DNA of 64,000 nt. Origin: Moorena sp. SIOASIH (GTDB taxonomy: Bacteria; Cyanobacteriota; Cyanobacteriia; Cyanobacteriales; Coleofasciculaceae). How positions within the stretch are numbered: the first letter of the stretch is position 1; each line of letters starts with the position of its first letter. Of the stretch, positions 15,556 to 24,006 are shown piece after piece. The notes below the pieces were generated by a model. The model had not been told where the DNA came from. It worked only from the letters and a program-made list of their open reading frames with translations, and did no database searches. Location of the stretch: contig NZ_JAAHIH010000006.1 in the NCBI RefSeq assembly GCF_010671925.1, positions 248,001 through 312,000 on the forward strand, read 5' to 3'. Made by a program: the position numbers and the translations under genes.

Positions 15556-17841
15556 CTAATGGTTGACTTCTTGCCACTGTAGCCCATGGTTGAGTGGAGA
15601 ACGGCTTGATTCAACGTTGACGTTGAGCAACGGTTTTTGGTTAAACCCTGATTGCCTTTGTTTTTCTAACACTGCTCTGGCTAATGCAGCTTGTCGTTCC
15701 ACTTCTTCCTTTAAATGCTGCTTACGGGAATACTCAGCTATCTTGATTCTCGCTTTCTGGTAGGTGGGGGTTTCTTTAGGGATTTGAGACAAATACACTA
15801 GCGCTTTAATAAAGTTACCCTGTCCTCCTTGTTCATAGGCTTCTTGTAACAAGTACTCTGCTCGAATCTGTTGCTTTTGCTGATATTCCTTCAGCTTTGC
15901 TTGGACTTTAGCACCGGTGCGGGTTTCTGGATGGATTTGTTCGAGTAGTGCGATCGCATTGCTAAAGTCTTGGGCTAATGCTTGTTTGTAGGCTTGCTTT
16001 AATAACCCTTGGGCTTCTGCTTCAAGGCGAGGTTTTGCCTTGTTGACTAATGGCTCCATCTTCTTTTGCCAATAGCCAATTGAGGGCATTTTATGGTATC
16101 CCTCAAGCACATCTGACCATCGTTCTTGATAAAAGGCTTGCTCTGTAGCCTTAAACAGAGCTTCAGCACTTTGCCATTGTTGCTGCCACTGTTGAACCGT
16201 ATTTAGGGATTGTTCATAGATCAGGCTATCGCTAGGAATCGATTCTGCTAGTGCGATCGCTTCCTCCAAATCACCGGCTTGATAGTGTTTGATTGCCTTT
16301 TGTAGAATATCAAATTCAGAACGAGACGCAGAAGCATTCAGTAAAGCATAAAGTCCGATTAAAATGGCTATAGCATTGGAGCTTGCTGCTCCCACTCCGA
16401 TTCCTTTCAGTAAAGGTGGCAATTTTGGCCAGCTATACAGGGCGAATTCACGGACATACACTTTCCAATCTAATGGCGGCTCATCAGTAATAATTACTGA
16501 GTCTTTATTACTAATTACTGAGTCTTTATTACTAATTATTGAGTCTTTATTACTAATTACTGAGTCTTTATTGCTAATTACTGAGTCTTTATTACTAATT
16601 ACTGAGTTTTTATTCCTGAGTGTTTCCTGCTCAGTTTTGAGTCCTGAGTCAGATTTAGGCGTTGCCTGTTTTAATTGTTGTGAGCTAGACTCCCTAGTCA
16701 GTGCTGAGTGTTCAATGGTAACCCTTGAGTCAGACTGAGTATCTAGCACGTCTAATTCAAAAGCGTCATTGTCACTAAACTTGATACTGAGTGGTGAGTG
16801 CTCCGTTATCAGTTCTGAGTCAGACTGAGTATCCAGCACGTTTAATTCAAGAGTGTTATTGTCACTAAACTTGATACTGAGTGGTGAGTGCTCCGTTATC
16901 AGTTCTGAGTCAGACTTAGCAATAGATACTTTTAACTGAGGACTTTGAGTACACATCAGTGTCTTAAGTACGATTAAGGCATCAGTTGCTGACTGATAGC
17001 GTGCTTCGCTGTTGTAAGACACCATATGGTTGAGTACAAACGCCATTTGATCGCTAACCGATACATGTTTTCGCCAATGAATCTCACCAGTCTCAGGGTC
17101 AGCCAATTGCATTGGGGTGATGCCTGTGAGGGCGTGAATCGCAATCATTCCTAGGGAATAAATGTCACTGTTAGGAAAGGATTGACCAGCAAGTTGCTCT
17201 GGGGGTATGTAGGCGAAGGGACGAATTGTCTTGGATGGATCAGAGGATGGGTACTCGGTCAGATGGGGTTCGATTCGCTTTGAATTAATCAGCTCAGCAG
17301 CACCAAAGTCAATCAAAACTAGCCTACGGTCTGACCCTCGTCTGATTAGGTTATTGGGTTTGAGGTCTCTATGAATTATCCCTTGACGGTGAATAAATTC
17401 TAGGATGCCTAAAACATCTTGTAATAGTTCAATGCACTGGTTTTCGCTAAAGCGTTTATTACTGTTTTGGCTGATCGGCAGTTCAGTACTAAGAGTTTCT
17501 CCGATAATTAACTTTTGAACTAAGTAAAATCCGTGGTGATCTTCAAAATAATCAAGTAGACGAGGAATTTGGTTATGGCTACCCAGTTTGATCAAGGTTT
17601 GAGCTTCATTGAGCCAGAGACGCTTAAGAAATTGCCATTTTTGAGGATCATCGCTTTTGGGCTGAAGATACTTAATCACATAGCGGGGATGGCCCTGTTG
17701 TCGGGTATCCTCTGCGATATAGGTTTTGCCAAATGCCCCAGCACTTAGAGATTCAATGATTTGATAACGCCCGTTGAGGAGCTTTCCCCATAGGTCATGA
17801 TTTGGATTAATTTTCAAAGAATTTTTTCCTACCAGAATCAC
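15556..17841 (-). CDS. Ser/Thr protein kinase with repeat linker and membrane anchor
   Basis: 761 aa, GTG start. The kinase domain occupies residues about 25-300: glycine loop SLSAGAFGKTYIAE, catalytic Lys in YVIKYLQP, HRDLKPNNL, DFGAAE, and FAYIPPEQLAGQSFPNSDIYSLG. A Ser-rich linker follows with two copies of a 33-residue block (DTQSDSELITEHSPLSIKF) and then about six SVISNKD heptads. One membrane segment comes next (GIGVGAASSNAIAILIGLYALL). The C-terminal 250 residues are alpha-helical TPR-like repeats (AIALAESIPSDSLIYEQ, AIALLEQIHPETRTG, ALVYLSQIPKETPTYQ). This is a typical cyanobacterial membrane kinase; the repeats probably bind a partner. Confidence 0.88.
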   Translation of the reverse strand: MILVGKNSLKINPNHDLWGKLLNGRYQIIESLSAGAFGKTYIAEDTRQQGHPRYVIKYLQPKSDDPQKWQFLKRLWLNEAQTLIKLGSHNQIPRLLDYFEDHHGFYLVQKLIIGETLSTELPISQNSNKRFSENQCIELLQDVLGILEFIHRQGIIHRDLKPNNLIRRGSDRRLVLIDFGAAELINSKRIEPHLTEYPSSDPSKTIRPFAYIPPEQLAGQSFPNSDIYSLGMIAIHALTGITPMQLADPETGEIHWRKHVSVSDQMAFVLNHMVSYNSEARYQSATDALIVLKTLMCTQSPQLKVSIAKSDSELITEHSPLSIKFSDNNTLELNVLDTQSDSELITEHSPLSIKFSDNDAFELDVLDTQSDSRVTIEHSALTRESSSQQLKQATPKSDSGLKTEQETLRNKNSVISNKDSVISNKDSVISNKDSIISNKDSVISNKDSVIITDEPPLDWKVYVREFALYSWPKLPPLLKGIGVGAASSNAIAILIGLYALLNASASRSEFDILQKAIKHYQAGDLEEAIALAESIPSDSLIYEQSLNTVQQWQQQWQSAEALFKATEQAFYQERWSDVLEGYHKMPSIGYWQKKMEPLVNKAKPRLEAEAQGLLKQAYKQALAQDFSNAIALLEQIHPETRTGAKVQAKLKEYQQKQQIRAEYLLQEAYEQGGQGNFIKALVYLSQIPKETPTYQKARIKIAEYSRKQHLKEEVERQAALARAVLEKQRQSGFNQKPLLNVNVESSRSPLNHGLQWQEVNH
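16480..16612 (-). repeat. 21-bp in-frame tandem repeat in kinase gene
   Basis: About six copies of a 21-bp unit encoding SVISNKD, with one I variant, in the linker before the membrane segment. The preceding 99-bp block (16740-16920) is also duplicated. Confidence 0.85.
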
Positions 17842-18234
17842 TTCTATTTAGTTTTTTTCAAGAAACCAACAGTGTTTCCGGAATTAGTGGTTTACAGAAG
17901 TAATTGGATTTGCTGTAGCATCACCCGGTAGGAAATGGGATGTAAGCAATCAGCTATATTAAATCAGCTATATTAAATCGGATATATTAAATCAGCTATC
18001 AGTGATCAGCCATTTTAATGATAGGCGTTGCTCCCGTTGCGGGATGATCTGACAATAGTTGACAACCCCAAAGCTCCCACTATTCACCCCTCTTCCCTCT
18101 CCCGATTTTGTCCTCATTTGCTACAACAGAAAGCAACTGGGTATAAAAACTATATGCCAGGATAGATATTAGATGTGTGTTCTTCGGTGGTCATCATATC
18201 CGCTTCTTAAACATGGAAAGTTGAAATTAGCACT
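17842..18234. other. Divergent promoter region of two kinase genes
   Basis: Separates two divergent kinase genes. It contains 'tcagctatattaaatc' triplicates (17950-17995) and pyrimidine-rich sequence. No gene is seen. Promoters for both neighbours must lie here but were not resolved. Confidence 0.45.
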
Positions 18235-19503
18235 ATGAGCAAGGATCTAGACTTTAGCCCCCAGGGCTATGAAATTAAACAAGAGTTAGGACAAAATCAC
18301 GCTGGGGGTAGAGTCACCTACCTGGCGACACAACTGGAGACTCAGCAACCGGTTGTGATTAAGCAGTTGCAGTTTTCCCAATTAGGCACTAGCTGGGCAG
18401 AATACGACACTTATGAACGAGAAATTAAACTCCTGCAGCAGCTCAATCATCCTAGCATTCCTCGCTATATCGATTCTTTTGACACTCCCACTGGATTTTG
18501 CTTAGTCCAAGAATATAAACCAGCACCTTCCCTCGCTGAAGATTACCACTGGACACCAGAAGAAGTTAAGCAAATTGCGATCGCTGTTTTGGAAGTCTTG
18601 GTTTACTTGCAACGGCGGCAACCTCCTGTGATTCATCGAGATATTAAACCAGAAAATATTTTGGTTGATAGACAGGGTAACTTGAAGGTGTATCTAGTAG
18701 ATTTCGGTTTTGCCCGGATAGCAGGTGGGGATGTGACCCTCAGTAGCGTTGTTAAAGGTAGTGTAGGGTTTATGCCACCAGAGCAGATGTTTAATCGGCA
18801 ATTGACCAAAGCATCTGATCTGTATAGCTTAGGGACAACTCTGATTTGCTTGCTGACAGGGACAAAATCTAGCCAAATCAACACCTTAGTTGATGAGAAT
18901 TATCGGATTAATTTCAAAGCACTGTTGCCCAAGCTAAATCCTCAGTTTATTCATTGGCTCGACAAAATGGTGGCACCTAACCTCAAACATCGCTATCCCG
19001 ATGCCGCAACTGCCCTAAAAGCCCTGAAGCCGATTGATGTAGTGAATGATGTCACTCCTCTAAAAACACTATTGCGGGCTATACAACCAACAAAGGCAGT
19101 AGTAAAACTTGCCACCCTCAGCCTTGTGGCTGCTTCTTCATCAGGTATAACCTATGCCTGGCTCACCAGTCCAGCCAGACAATTGCTAACCAGTGGAGAA
19201 TGCCCAGGCTGCAATCTCCCAAATATCAACCTACAAGATAAGAACCTCAAGCAAGCTAAGCTGGAGGGGGCTAATCTGAGTGGTGCCAACTTAGAGGGGG
19301 CTAACCTGTGGAGAGCTAACCTCAGGGGGGCTAACCTGTGGGGAGCTAACCTCGAGGGGGCTAACCTAAACAGTACTCGGTTGGATGGTGCTAACCTGGG
19401 GGGGGCTAACCTCAAGGGCGCTAACTTTGACATCAGGAGGGCTCAGCGCCAGCGTATTAACCTCAAGGGCGCAACTATGCCTGATGGCTCTATACATAAG
19501 TAG
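18235..19503 (+). CDS. Ser/Thr protein kinase with C-terminal pentapeptide repeats
   Basis: 422 aa. The kinase domain (residues about 12-265) shows VVIKQLQF (catalytic Lys), HRDIKPENILVD, LVDFGFAR and GSVGFMPPEQ. A hydrophobic segment (VVKLATLSLVAASSSGITYAWL, about 285-306) follows, then CPGCNLP, a run of pentapeptide repeats A(N/D)LxG (about residues 336-400) and GATMPDGSIHK. Kinase-pentapeptide fusions of this kind are common in cyanobacteria. The repeats form a right-handed quadrilateral helix thought to mediate interactions. It is divergent from the kinase at 15556-17841. Confidence 0.9.
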   Translation: MSKDLDFSPQGYEIKQELGQNHAGGRVTYLATQLETQQPVVIKQLQFSQLGTSWAEYDTYEREIKLLQQLNHPSIPRYIDSFDTPTGFCLVQEYKPAPSLAEDYHWTPEEVKQIAIAVLEVLVYLQRRQPPVIHRDIKPENILVDRQGNLKVYLVDFGFARIAGGDVTLSSVVKGSVGFMPPEQMFNRQLTKASDLYSLGTTLICLLTGTKSSQINTLVDENYRINFKALLPKLNPQFIHWLDKMVAPNLKHRYPDAATALKALKPIDVVNDVTPLKTLLRAIQPTKAVVKLATLSLVAASSSGITYAWLTSPARQLLTSGECPGCNLPNINLQDKNLKQAKLEGANLSGANLEGANLWRANLRGANLWGANLEGANLNSTRLDGANLGGANLKGANFDIRRAQRQRINLKGATMPDGSIHK

Positions 19504-19569
19504 TCCGATCCTGTCCGGTTGAATACTGATCATTCTGGGTTAATCGTTAATTGAAAATCGATAATTGAA

Positions 19570-19610
19570 AATTAACAATTAACAATTAACAATTAACAAT
19601 TAACGATTAA
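19570..19610. repeat. Heptamer tandem array (AATTAAC)
   Basis: Five to six copies of a 7-bp AATTAAC unit in the convergent intergenic space between the pentapeptide kinase and the EndoU gene. Confidence 0.85.
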
Positions 19611-19658
19611 CCTAAATAGCAGTGATTAACCTCAATAGAGATGACTAATTAAATTGGA

Positions 19659-21002
19659 CTAATTAAATTGGAAGATGTGACCAGAACGAGCACGAGAGTA
19701 TTTAACTGTTGCTATGTGGTTAGAGGAGCGATCGCGTAATGTGATCAATCCTGATTTATTGCTCAAGTGCATGTCTGATTGAGTTAAACGGGTGATGGGG
19801 AAGCGCTTAACTTCGTTAGGTTGGAGAATGCCACTCAGGAGTTGGGGACGACCTAGTTTATCTGCCATCTCCCAGCCAGTGAGGTCAATGGCTTCACTGG
19901 TGACATTCTTCAACTCAACCCACTCCCTTCCCCCTTGATCGGAACCTTCAGGATTAGGTAATGCCGCTACGATTATCACAGGACCATCATTCTTAATGAT
20001 ATCATCTACTGGCACAACTACTGGACGATCCAGATCCGGTTCTTTTGTGCCATCCTTGCTCAGGAAGATGGGAAAGAAGGAACGAATAAACTCGCCACGG
20101 CTACCATTGGGATTGGTACTGCGGTAGAGGACTAAATCGTAAGTGGCATCATTGATAGTAATTCGACCCTTGTCACGAATTTTGCCATAGACACTTTCAT
20201 AATAGGCAACGGTTGCGAGCGCGATTTCACATTCAGGACTTGGTCCAACAAAAAATCCCCCTTTCTTCTTGAATAATTGAGCAATCACATTGCCTTGCAT
20301 ATCAGTCACGTTTTGGGTCATTTGTAACGTGACCACGTTGGGATTATTCGGTCCTTCATTACCTCGTAAATCATACTTGTAGCCGAGAAAATTGACTCGC
20401 TGATTTTTTTCATCAAGGTAGAATTTTACCCATGAGTGATAACCAGAAATGGTGCCAAGGGTTTCTCGTTTATCTCCAGAGCGGATATTGTATTTTCCTT
20501 CCCCAACAAATACATGCTCAAAGCCAGAAGCGAAGTGAGTTGATTTGCCCTTGTAGTAATTGGTGTAGAGTTCAAACCAGATTCGCTGTAGCTTGAGTCT
20601 AAATTGCTGCTCCGAAAGAGTCTCACCTAACTCTTCGTTAATATACTTTCGGGCAAGCTGGATCGGTTTGGTAGAGAGAATCAAAGAAAGAAAATCTAAC
20701 TGCTCATGTTCTTCTTTTTCGAGAGTAACTTCTGGGTCAACAGAGCGGATAGCGTAGTTATCTAAAAGTTTAAGGAAACTCACATAGGTGCGGGTTTCCT
20801 CGAATAATTTGTCTTCATTGACTTTATAGAATAAGGGTCGGGTAGCTAAGTCGATTTCACGTTGACCGCTAGCTTTGACCTGCTCATCTAATAGAATGTC
20901 AGCAGTTTCGTCTTCCCATTCTCCGGAGCTAGTGCGAGTGCTAACCGAGAATTGGTTTTCGTCACTTTCCCAAATTTGTTGATAAATATTGGTTTCGCTC
21001 AT
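19659..21002 (-). CDS. EndoU-family ribonuclease with C-terminal lamin-tail domain
   Basis: 447 aa from ATG 21002; the frame also opens upstream at a TTG, but the ATG is preferred. The central part matches the XendoU/EndoU fold: ASGFEHVFVGEGK (first catalytic His), ISGYHSWVKFYLDEK (second His), VNFLGYKYD and GPSPECEIALATVAYYE. The C-terminal 110 residues (IIVAALPNPEGSDQGGREWVELKN, then IDLTGWEMADKLG) form a lamin-tail (LTD) domain. EndoU enzymes cleave RNA at uridylates in a metal-influenced way, and bacterial members are often toxin tips. There is no obvious signal peptide and no immunity gene beside it, so a housekeeping or secreted role is open. The third catalytic Lys was not assigned. 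Confidence 0.8.
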   Translation of the reverse strand: MSETNIYQQIWESDENQFSVSTRTSSGEWEDETADILLDEQVKASGQREIDLATRPLFYKVNEDKLFEETRTYVSFLKLLDNYAIRSVDPEVTLEKEEHEQLDFLSLILSTKPIQLARKYINEELGETLSEQQFRLKLQRIWFELYTNYYKGKSTHFASGFEHVFVGEGKYNIRSGDKRETLGTISGYHSWVKFYLDEKNQRVNFLGYKYDLRGNEGPNNPNVVTLQMTQNVTDMQGNVIAQLFKKKGGFFVGPSPECEIALATVAYYESVYGKIRDKGRITINDATYDLVLYRSTNPNGSRGEFIRSFFPIFLSKDGTKEPDLDRPVVVPVDDIIKNDGPVIIVAALPNPEGSDQGGREWVELKNVTSEAIDLTGWEMADKLGRPQLLSGILQPNEVKRFPITRLTQSDMHLSNKSGLITLRDRSSNHIATVKYSRARSGHIFQFN

Positions 21003-21268
21003 TTCTCTATTGTTTAAGTCCAATTATGTAAAGGTTGTTGAAGATATCTATGCCAAGTTGAATGATATACGGTCAACGGTCAACGGTCAATAAATCTATC
21101 CTAGGCTAAGGATTTTCAGGAAACAGCACCCTTGAGGGTACTTTTTTATTGCTCCTGAAGCAGGGTATAATCTCAAATTTGATTTGTAGTTATACCAATT
21201 TATATGGCTACACATCAATTTCGTCTCCCCATTTACCCCATCTCCCCGCGCCCGATCCTCATTGAGAT

Positions 21269-21650
21269 GGCGACAATGCAATAGTTTTACAGCACCCATA
21301 TCACCTATGAAACTTTCTTAACCCACTACACCCACTACTACTACTTCGTGGCGACAATGCAATAGTTTTACAGCACCCATATCACCTATGAAACTTTCTT
21401 AGCCCACTACACCCACTGCTACTACTTCGTGGCGACAATGCAATAGTTTCACAGCACCCACTAAACCCATTACTTGTATTTAGGATACTACTCCTATTAA
21501 TACCACTGCACCCATCCGACCCCCGATACTCCTTAAGATGGCGACAATGCAATAGTTTCAAAGCGCCCACAGCACCTATTTAGCTCACTTAACCTATTCC
21601 ACCCACTTAAGCTACTCCGTGGCGATAATGCAATAGTTTTTCTAACCCCT
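21269..21650. repeat. Five-copy, 81-bp-periodic repeat (GGCGACAATGCAATAG)
   Basis: The motif GGCGACAATGCAATAGTTT begins at 21269, 21350, 21431, 21540 and 21621 (the last as GGCGATAATG). Spacings are 81, 81, 109 and 81 bp. The intervals also share 'cacccatatcacctatgaaa' and 'cccactacacccact' parts. The last copy sits just upstream of a strong promoter for the gene at 21711. Confidence 0.85.
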
Positions 21651-21678
21651 TGCATTTTCTTTAAAATCTGGTTATAAT
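21650..21678 (+). promoter_or_regulatory. Sigma70-type promoter for the HTH gene
   Basis: TTGCAT (-35, 21650-21655), a 17-bp spacer and TATAAT (-10, 21673-21678), which puts the likely start about 25 bp before the ATG at 21711. This is the clearest promoter in the window. It lies 12 bp beyond the core of the fifth periodic repeat. Confidence 0.7.
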
Positions 21679-21710
21679 AATAGTATCGTTAAAGCAATGG
21701 TTTTACCGCC

Positions 21711-22127
21711 ATGATGATTTCTACCGCACAAGCCGCTGAATTACTAGGTGTTTCTGCCACTCGGGTTCGTTACCTTCTGGGCAAGGGCAGAGTCAAAGGG
21801 GCCTATAAGGTCGGTAGAACTTGGGTGATTCCTCTGTTTGATGGCATGCCAGTGGTCACCCCTGGCACTCGTGGACCAAAGCGGAATTGGTCAAAGCGTA
21901 CAAATTACACGAAGGCTGTAATCCACGTTAATCAGAAAGTCATTCGCCAAAATCACAACACCGGGGAACGCAATCCAGTGATTACGGTAAAACGAGGCTC
22001 TAAAAACATTTACGGTCATACGGTAGAAGTCAATGGCCCCTGTCGGGTGATGTATCGCCCTGATAATCCGCTACATTGTGGCGCAAGGGTCTGGATTGAG
22101 ACTATCTCGGATTTTAAAGTTATTTGA
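21711..22127 (+). CDS. Helix-turn-helix (excisionase/MerR-like) DNA-binding protein
   Basis: 138 aa. The N-terminus MMISTAQAAELLGVSATRVRYLLGKGRVKGAYKVGRTWVIP is an HTH_17/excisionase-type winged helix domain. The rest (WSKRTNYTKAVIHVNQKVI, then GSKNIYGHTVEVNGPCRVMYRPDNPLHCGARVWIET) is basic with beta-rich character. It has a clear promoter and a five-copy periodic repeat immediately upstream, which could be its own operator (inference). It may regulate itself or belong to a small mobile module. I know no specific function. Confidence 0.75.
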   Translation: MMISTAQAAELLGVSATRVRYLLGKGRVKGAYKVGRTWVIPLFDGMPVVTPGTRGPKRNWSKRTNYTKAVIHVNQKVIRQNHNTGERNPVITVKRGSKNIYGHTVEVNGPCRVMYRPDNPLHCGARVWIETISDFKVI

Positions 22128-22222
22128 GCCAGGACTCTCACCGGGTGACAAGCAGCTTGAAAGCATGAACCAGTGAGCTTTAAATCACATTGACCAAGGG
22201 TAAAAATCAGGATTTGTGATTA

Positions 22223-22240
22223 TCCTTTTCACGAAAAGGA
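22223..22240 (+). terminator. Possible terminator hairpin
   Basis: TCCTTTTC-AC-GAAAAGGA, a perfect 8-bp stem about 95 bp after the HTH gene stop. The T-rich run is 12 bp further on, so its role as a terminator is uncertain. Confidence 0.35.
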
Positions 22241-22318
22241 CAGGTATTGCATTTTTATTTGAGATGTAAACCTAAGAGGTATTTTTTTACTGTCCCATAA
22301 AACTCCGTATATCTTTCG

Positions 22319-22505
22319 CCTCTTGCCTTTTGCCTTTTGCCTGTTGCCTTTTGCCTGTTGCCTTTCGCCTCTTGCCTTTTGCCTCTTGCCTTTTGCCTCT
22401 TGCCTCTTGCCTTTTGCCTTTTGCCTGTTGCCTTTTGCCTTTTGCCTTTTGCCTTTTGCCTTTTGCCTCTTGCCTTTTGCCTCTTGCCTTTTGCCTTTTG
22501 CCTTT
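22319..22505. repeat. Heptamer tandem array (TTGCCTT/TTGCCTC)
   Basis: About 26 copies of a 7-bp unit with variants TTTGCCT, CTTGCCT and GTTGCCT. All three forward frames and one reverse frame stay open because the unit lacks stop codons; these are not genes. Confidence 0.95.
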
Positions 22506-22547
22506 TTATCGAATACGTGTGTTTACAATCCAGATACAAACGCGCTT

Positions 22548-22583
22548 ATGCGATTGACCTTTGGTCACGCTACGCGAACGCTT
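22548..22583. repeat. REP-like repeat
   Basis: 'gcgattgacctttggtcacg' followed by 'ctacgcgaacgctt', the same dispersed unit seen near 1110-1145 and fossilised within the Rpn pseudogene. It overlaps the last codon region of the HNH gene. Confidence 0.6.
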
Positions 22584-22857
22584 AAGAACGATGAACCCTC
22601 ACCCGCTTATCAGGCTTTTGCTTTCTGACCCAGCTTAAAAACTTCTGCATCTGAGGGTCATTTTTTAAGGCTTCACAGGTATTCAATTCCAGAGCTAAAC
22701 GAGTATTTGGGAATAAAGCATGTATTTGTCGGTGACAAGCAGTACAAATCGTAATCGTTGGACCAGGTTTCATCTTTTTCCGCTTAGTATTTTGTCGCGG
22801 TATCAGGTGATGAACTGTCAATCGATCTACATGTCTTTCACAAAGTTCACAAGTCAT
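22582..22857 (-). CDS. HNH endonuclease (small)
   Basis: 91 aa, ATG start. MTCELCERHVDRLTVHHLIPRQ gives a CxxC pair and the HH of the beta-beta-alpha metal site. ITICTACHRQIHALF gives the second CxxC and the final His of an HNH fold. LSWVRKQKPDKRVRV is a basic tail. Short HNH proteins of exactly this kind are widespread and single-standing in cyanobacteria, and their DNA target is not known. The stop codon abuts a REP-like repeat and a heptamer array. Confidence 0.85.
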   Translation of the reverse strand: MTCELCERHVDRLTVHHLIPRQNTKRKKMKPGPTITICTACHRQIHALFPNTRLALELNTCEALKNDPQMQKFLSWVRKQKPDKRVRVHRS

Positions 22858-22900
22858 TGATAATTATAAAAGTTCTGAATTGGGTGAGGTACTTTCGTCC

Positions 22901-22968
22901 TAGGGAGTAGGGAGTAGGGAGTAGGCAAGAGGCAAGAGGCAAGAGGCAAGAGGCAAGAGGCAAGAGGG
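22901..22968. repeat. Heptamer tandem array (AGGCAAG/GGGAGTA)
   Basis: Three GGGAGTA units then about seven AGGCAAG units, between the HNH gene and the first SASA esterase. Confidence 0.9.
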
Positions 22969-23046
22969 AAAAAATCCTGTGTACCTAATTACTAGGATAA
23001 CCGTAAAATTATCAGTGTTGGACATCTCAATTAAAAATCAAATATC

Positions 23047-23958
23047 ATGAAAGCTTGGTCAAGAATTTTATATCTAGTTATCGGTATAGTTATCGGTGCT
23101 TTTTTAGGTATTATACTACAAAATTATGCTCAAGTAGACCAGTTGCTCAGACGCTACGGTATCCTCAGCACTTCCACCATTAAGGATAATCAAAGCAAAC
23201 CAGTTCCTGCAAATTTTCAAGGGAAGATGTCCCTATTTATTTTGGCAGGACAGTCGAATATGTCAGGAAGTGGTAAGGTGACACCAGCCAGTTCTGTTAC
23301 TCACCCCAGAGTTTTTGTCTTTGGAAACGATTACCGCTGGCATCTAGCCAAAGAACCGATTGATTCACCAAGTGGACAAGTTGATCGCGTCTCAGAAGAT
23401 AAGTCAGCTGGAGTCAGTCCAGGGATAGCATTTGCTACTGAATTGCTCAAATACAATCCTGAACTGATTGTTGGTTTAATTCCCTGTGCTAAATGGGACT
23501 CTACTATTCAACAGTGGCAAAGACATCTAAGTGAGGATACCTTGTATGGCTCTTGCTTAAAACGAGCCTATGCAGCTTCACTAATGGGAGAAATTAAAGG
23601 TTTACTATTCTTTCAGGGAGAAAGTGATGCCCTTAATCCTCAAGCCTACCCAAGTCGAAGATTGTTCCCTAATCAGTGGGCTGATAAATTTGTTAGGTTG
23701 GTAAAAGATTTCCGTCAAGACCTAGGGAAACCTGAGTTACCAGTAGTTTTTGCTCAAATTGGCACCACTACTGATCCAGAAAAGCTCCCGAACTGGGAAA
23801 CCGTGAAAGCGCAACAGGAAACAGTCCAGTTACCAGCTACTGGGATGATTACCACAGATGACTTGGTTTTGCAAGACCATGTCCACTTGACAACGGAAAG
23901 TTATTTGATTGTTGGAAAAAGATTTGCTAAAGCATTTTGGAAACTTACTGATCAGTGA
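23047..23958 (+). CDS. SASA-type SGNH esterase, membrane anchored (copy 1)
   Basis: 303 aa. An N-terminal membrane helix (ILYLVIGIVIGAFLGIILQ, about 6-24) precedes a sialate O-acetylesterase-like (SASA/DUF303) SGNH hydrolase domain. The nucleophile is in LAGQSNMSGSG, the middle block is FFQGESDA, and the Asp-His pair is in LQDHVHLT near the C-terminus. It should remove acyl groups from a sugar or polysaccharide at the cell envelope; the substrate is unknown. The next gene is a tandem duplicate. Confidence 0.85.
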   Translation: MKAWSRILYLVIGIVIGAFLGIILQNYAQVDQLLRRYGILSTSTIKDNQSKPVPANFQGKMSLFILAGQSNMSGSGKVTPASSVTHPRVFVFGNDYRWHLAKEPIDSPSGQVDRVSEDKSAGVSPGIAFATELLKYNPELIVGLIPCAKWDSTIQQWQRHLSEDTLYGSCLKRAYAASLMGEIKGLLFFQGESDALNPQAYPSRRLFPNQWADKFVRLVKDFRQDLGKPELPVVFAQIGTTTDPEKLPNWETVKAQQETVQLPATGMITTDDLVLQDHVHLTTESYLIVGKRFAKAFWKLTDQ

Positions 23959-24006
23959 CATCATCTTTGGAATTTACTAGTCGAGGATTATGGCATCAAT
24001 TAATTA

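Noticed and set aside
16364..16738. 124-aa forward frame with repeated LLLITES
   Set aside because: Antisense of the kinase linker repeat.
19152..19433. 93-aa reverse frame rich in RLAP
   Set aside because: Antisense of pentapeptide-repeat codons, a known artefact.
21269..21650. CRISPR array
   Set aside because: Only five motif copies with intervals (about 60-90 bp) that are themselves related, and no cas genes nearby; not the repeat-spacer form.
22323..22628. Cys/Leu/Pro-rich frames in three phases
   Set aside because: The TTGCCTT array lacks stops in several frames; no start context or homology.
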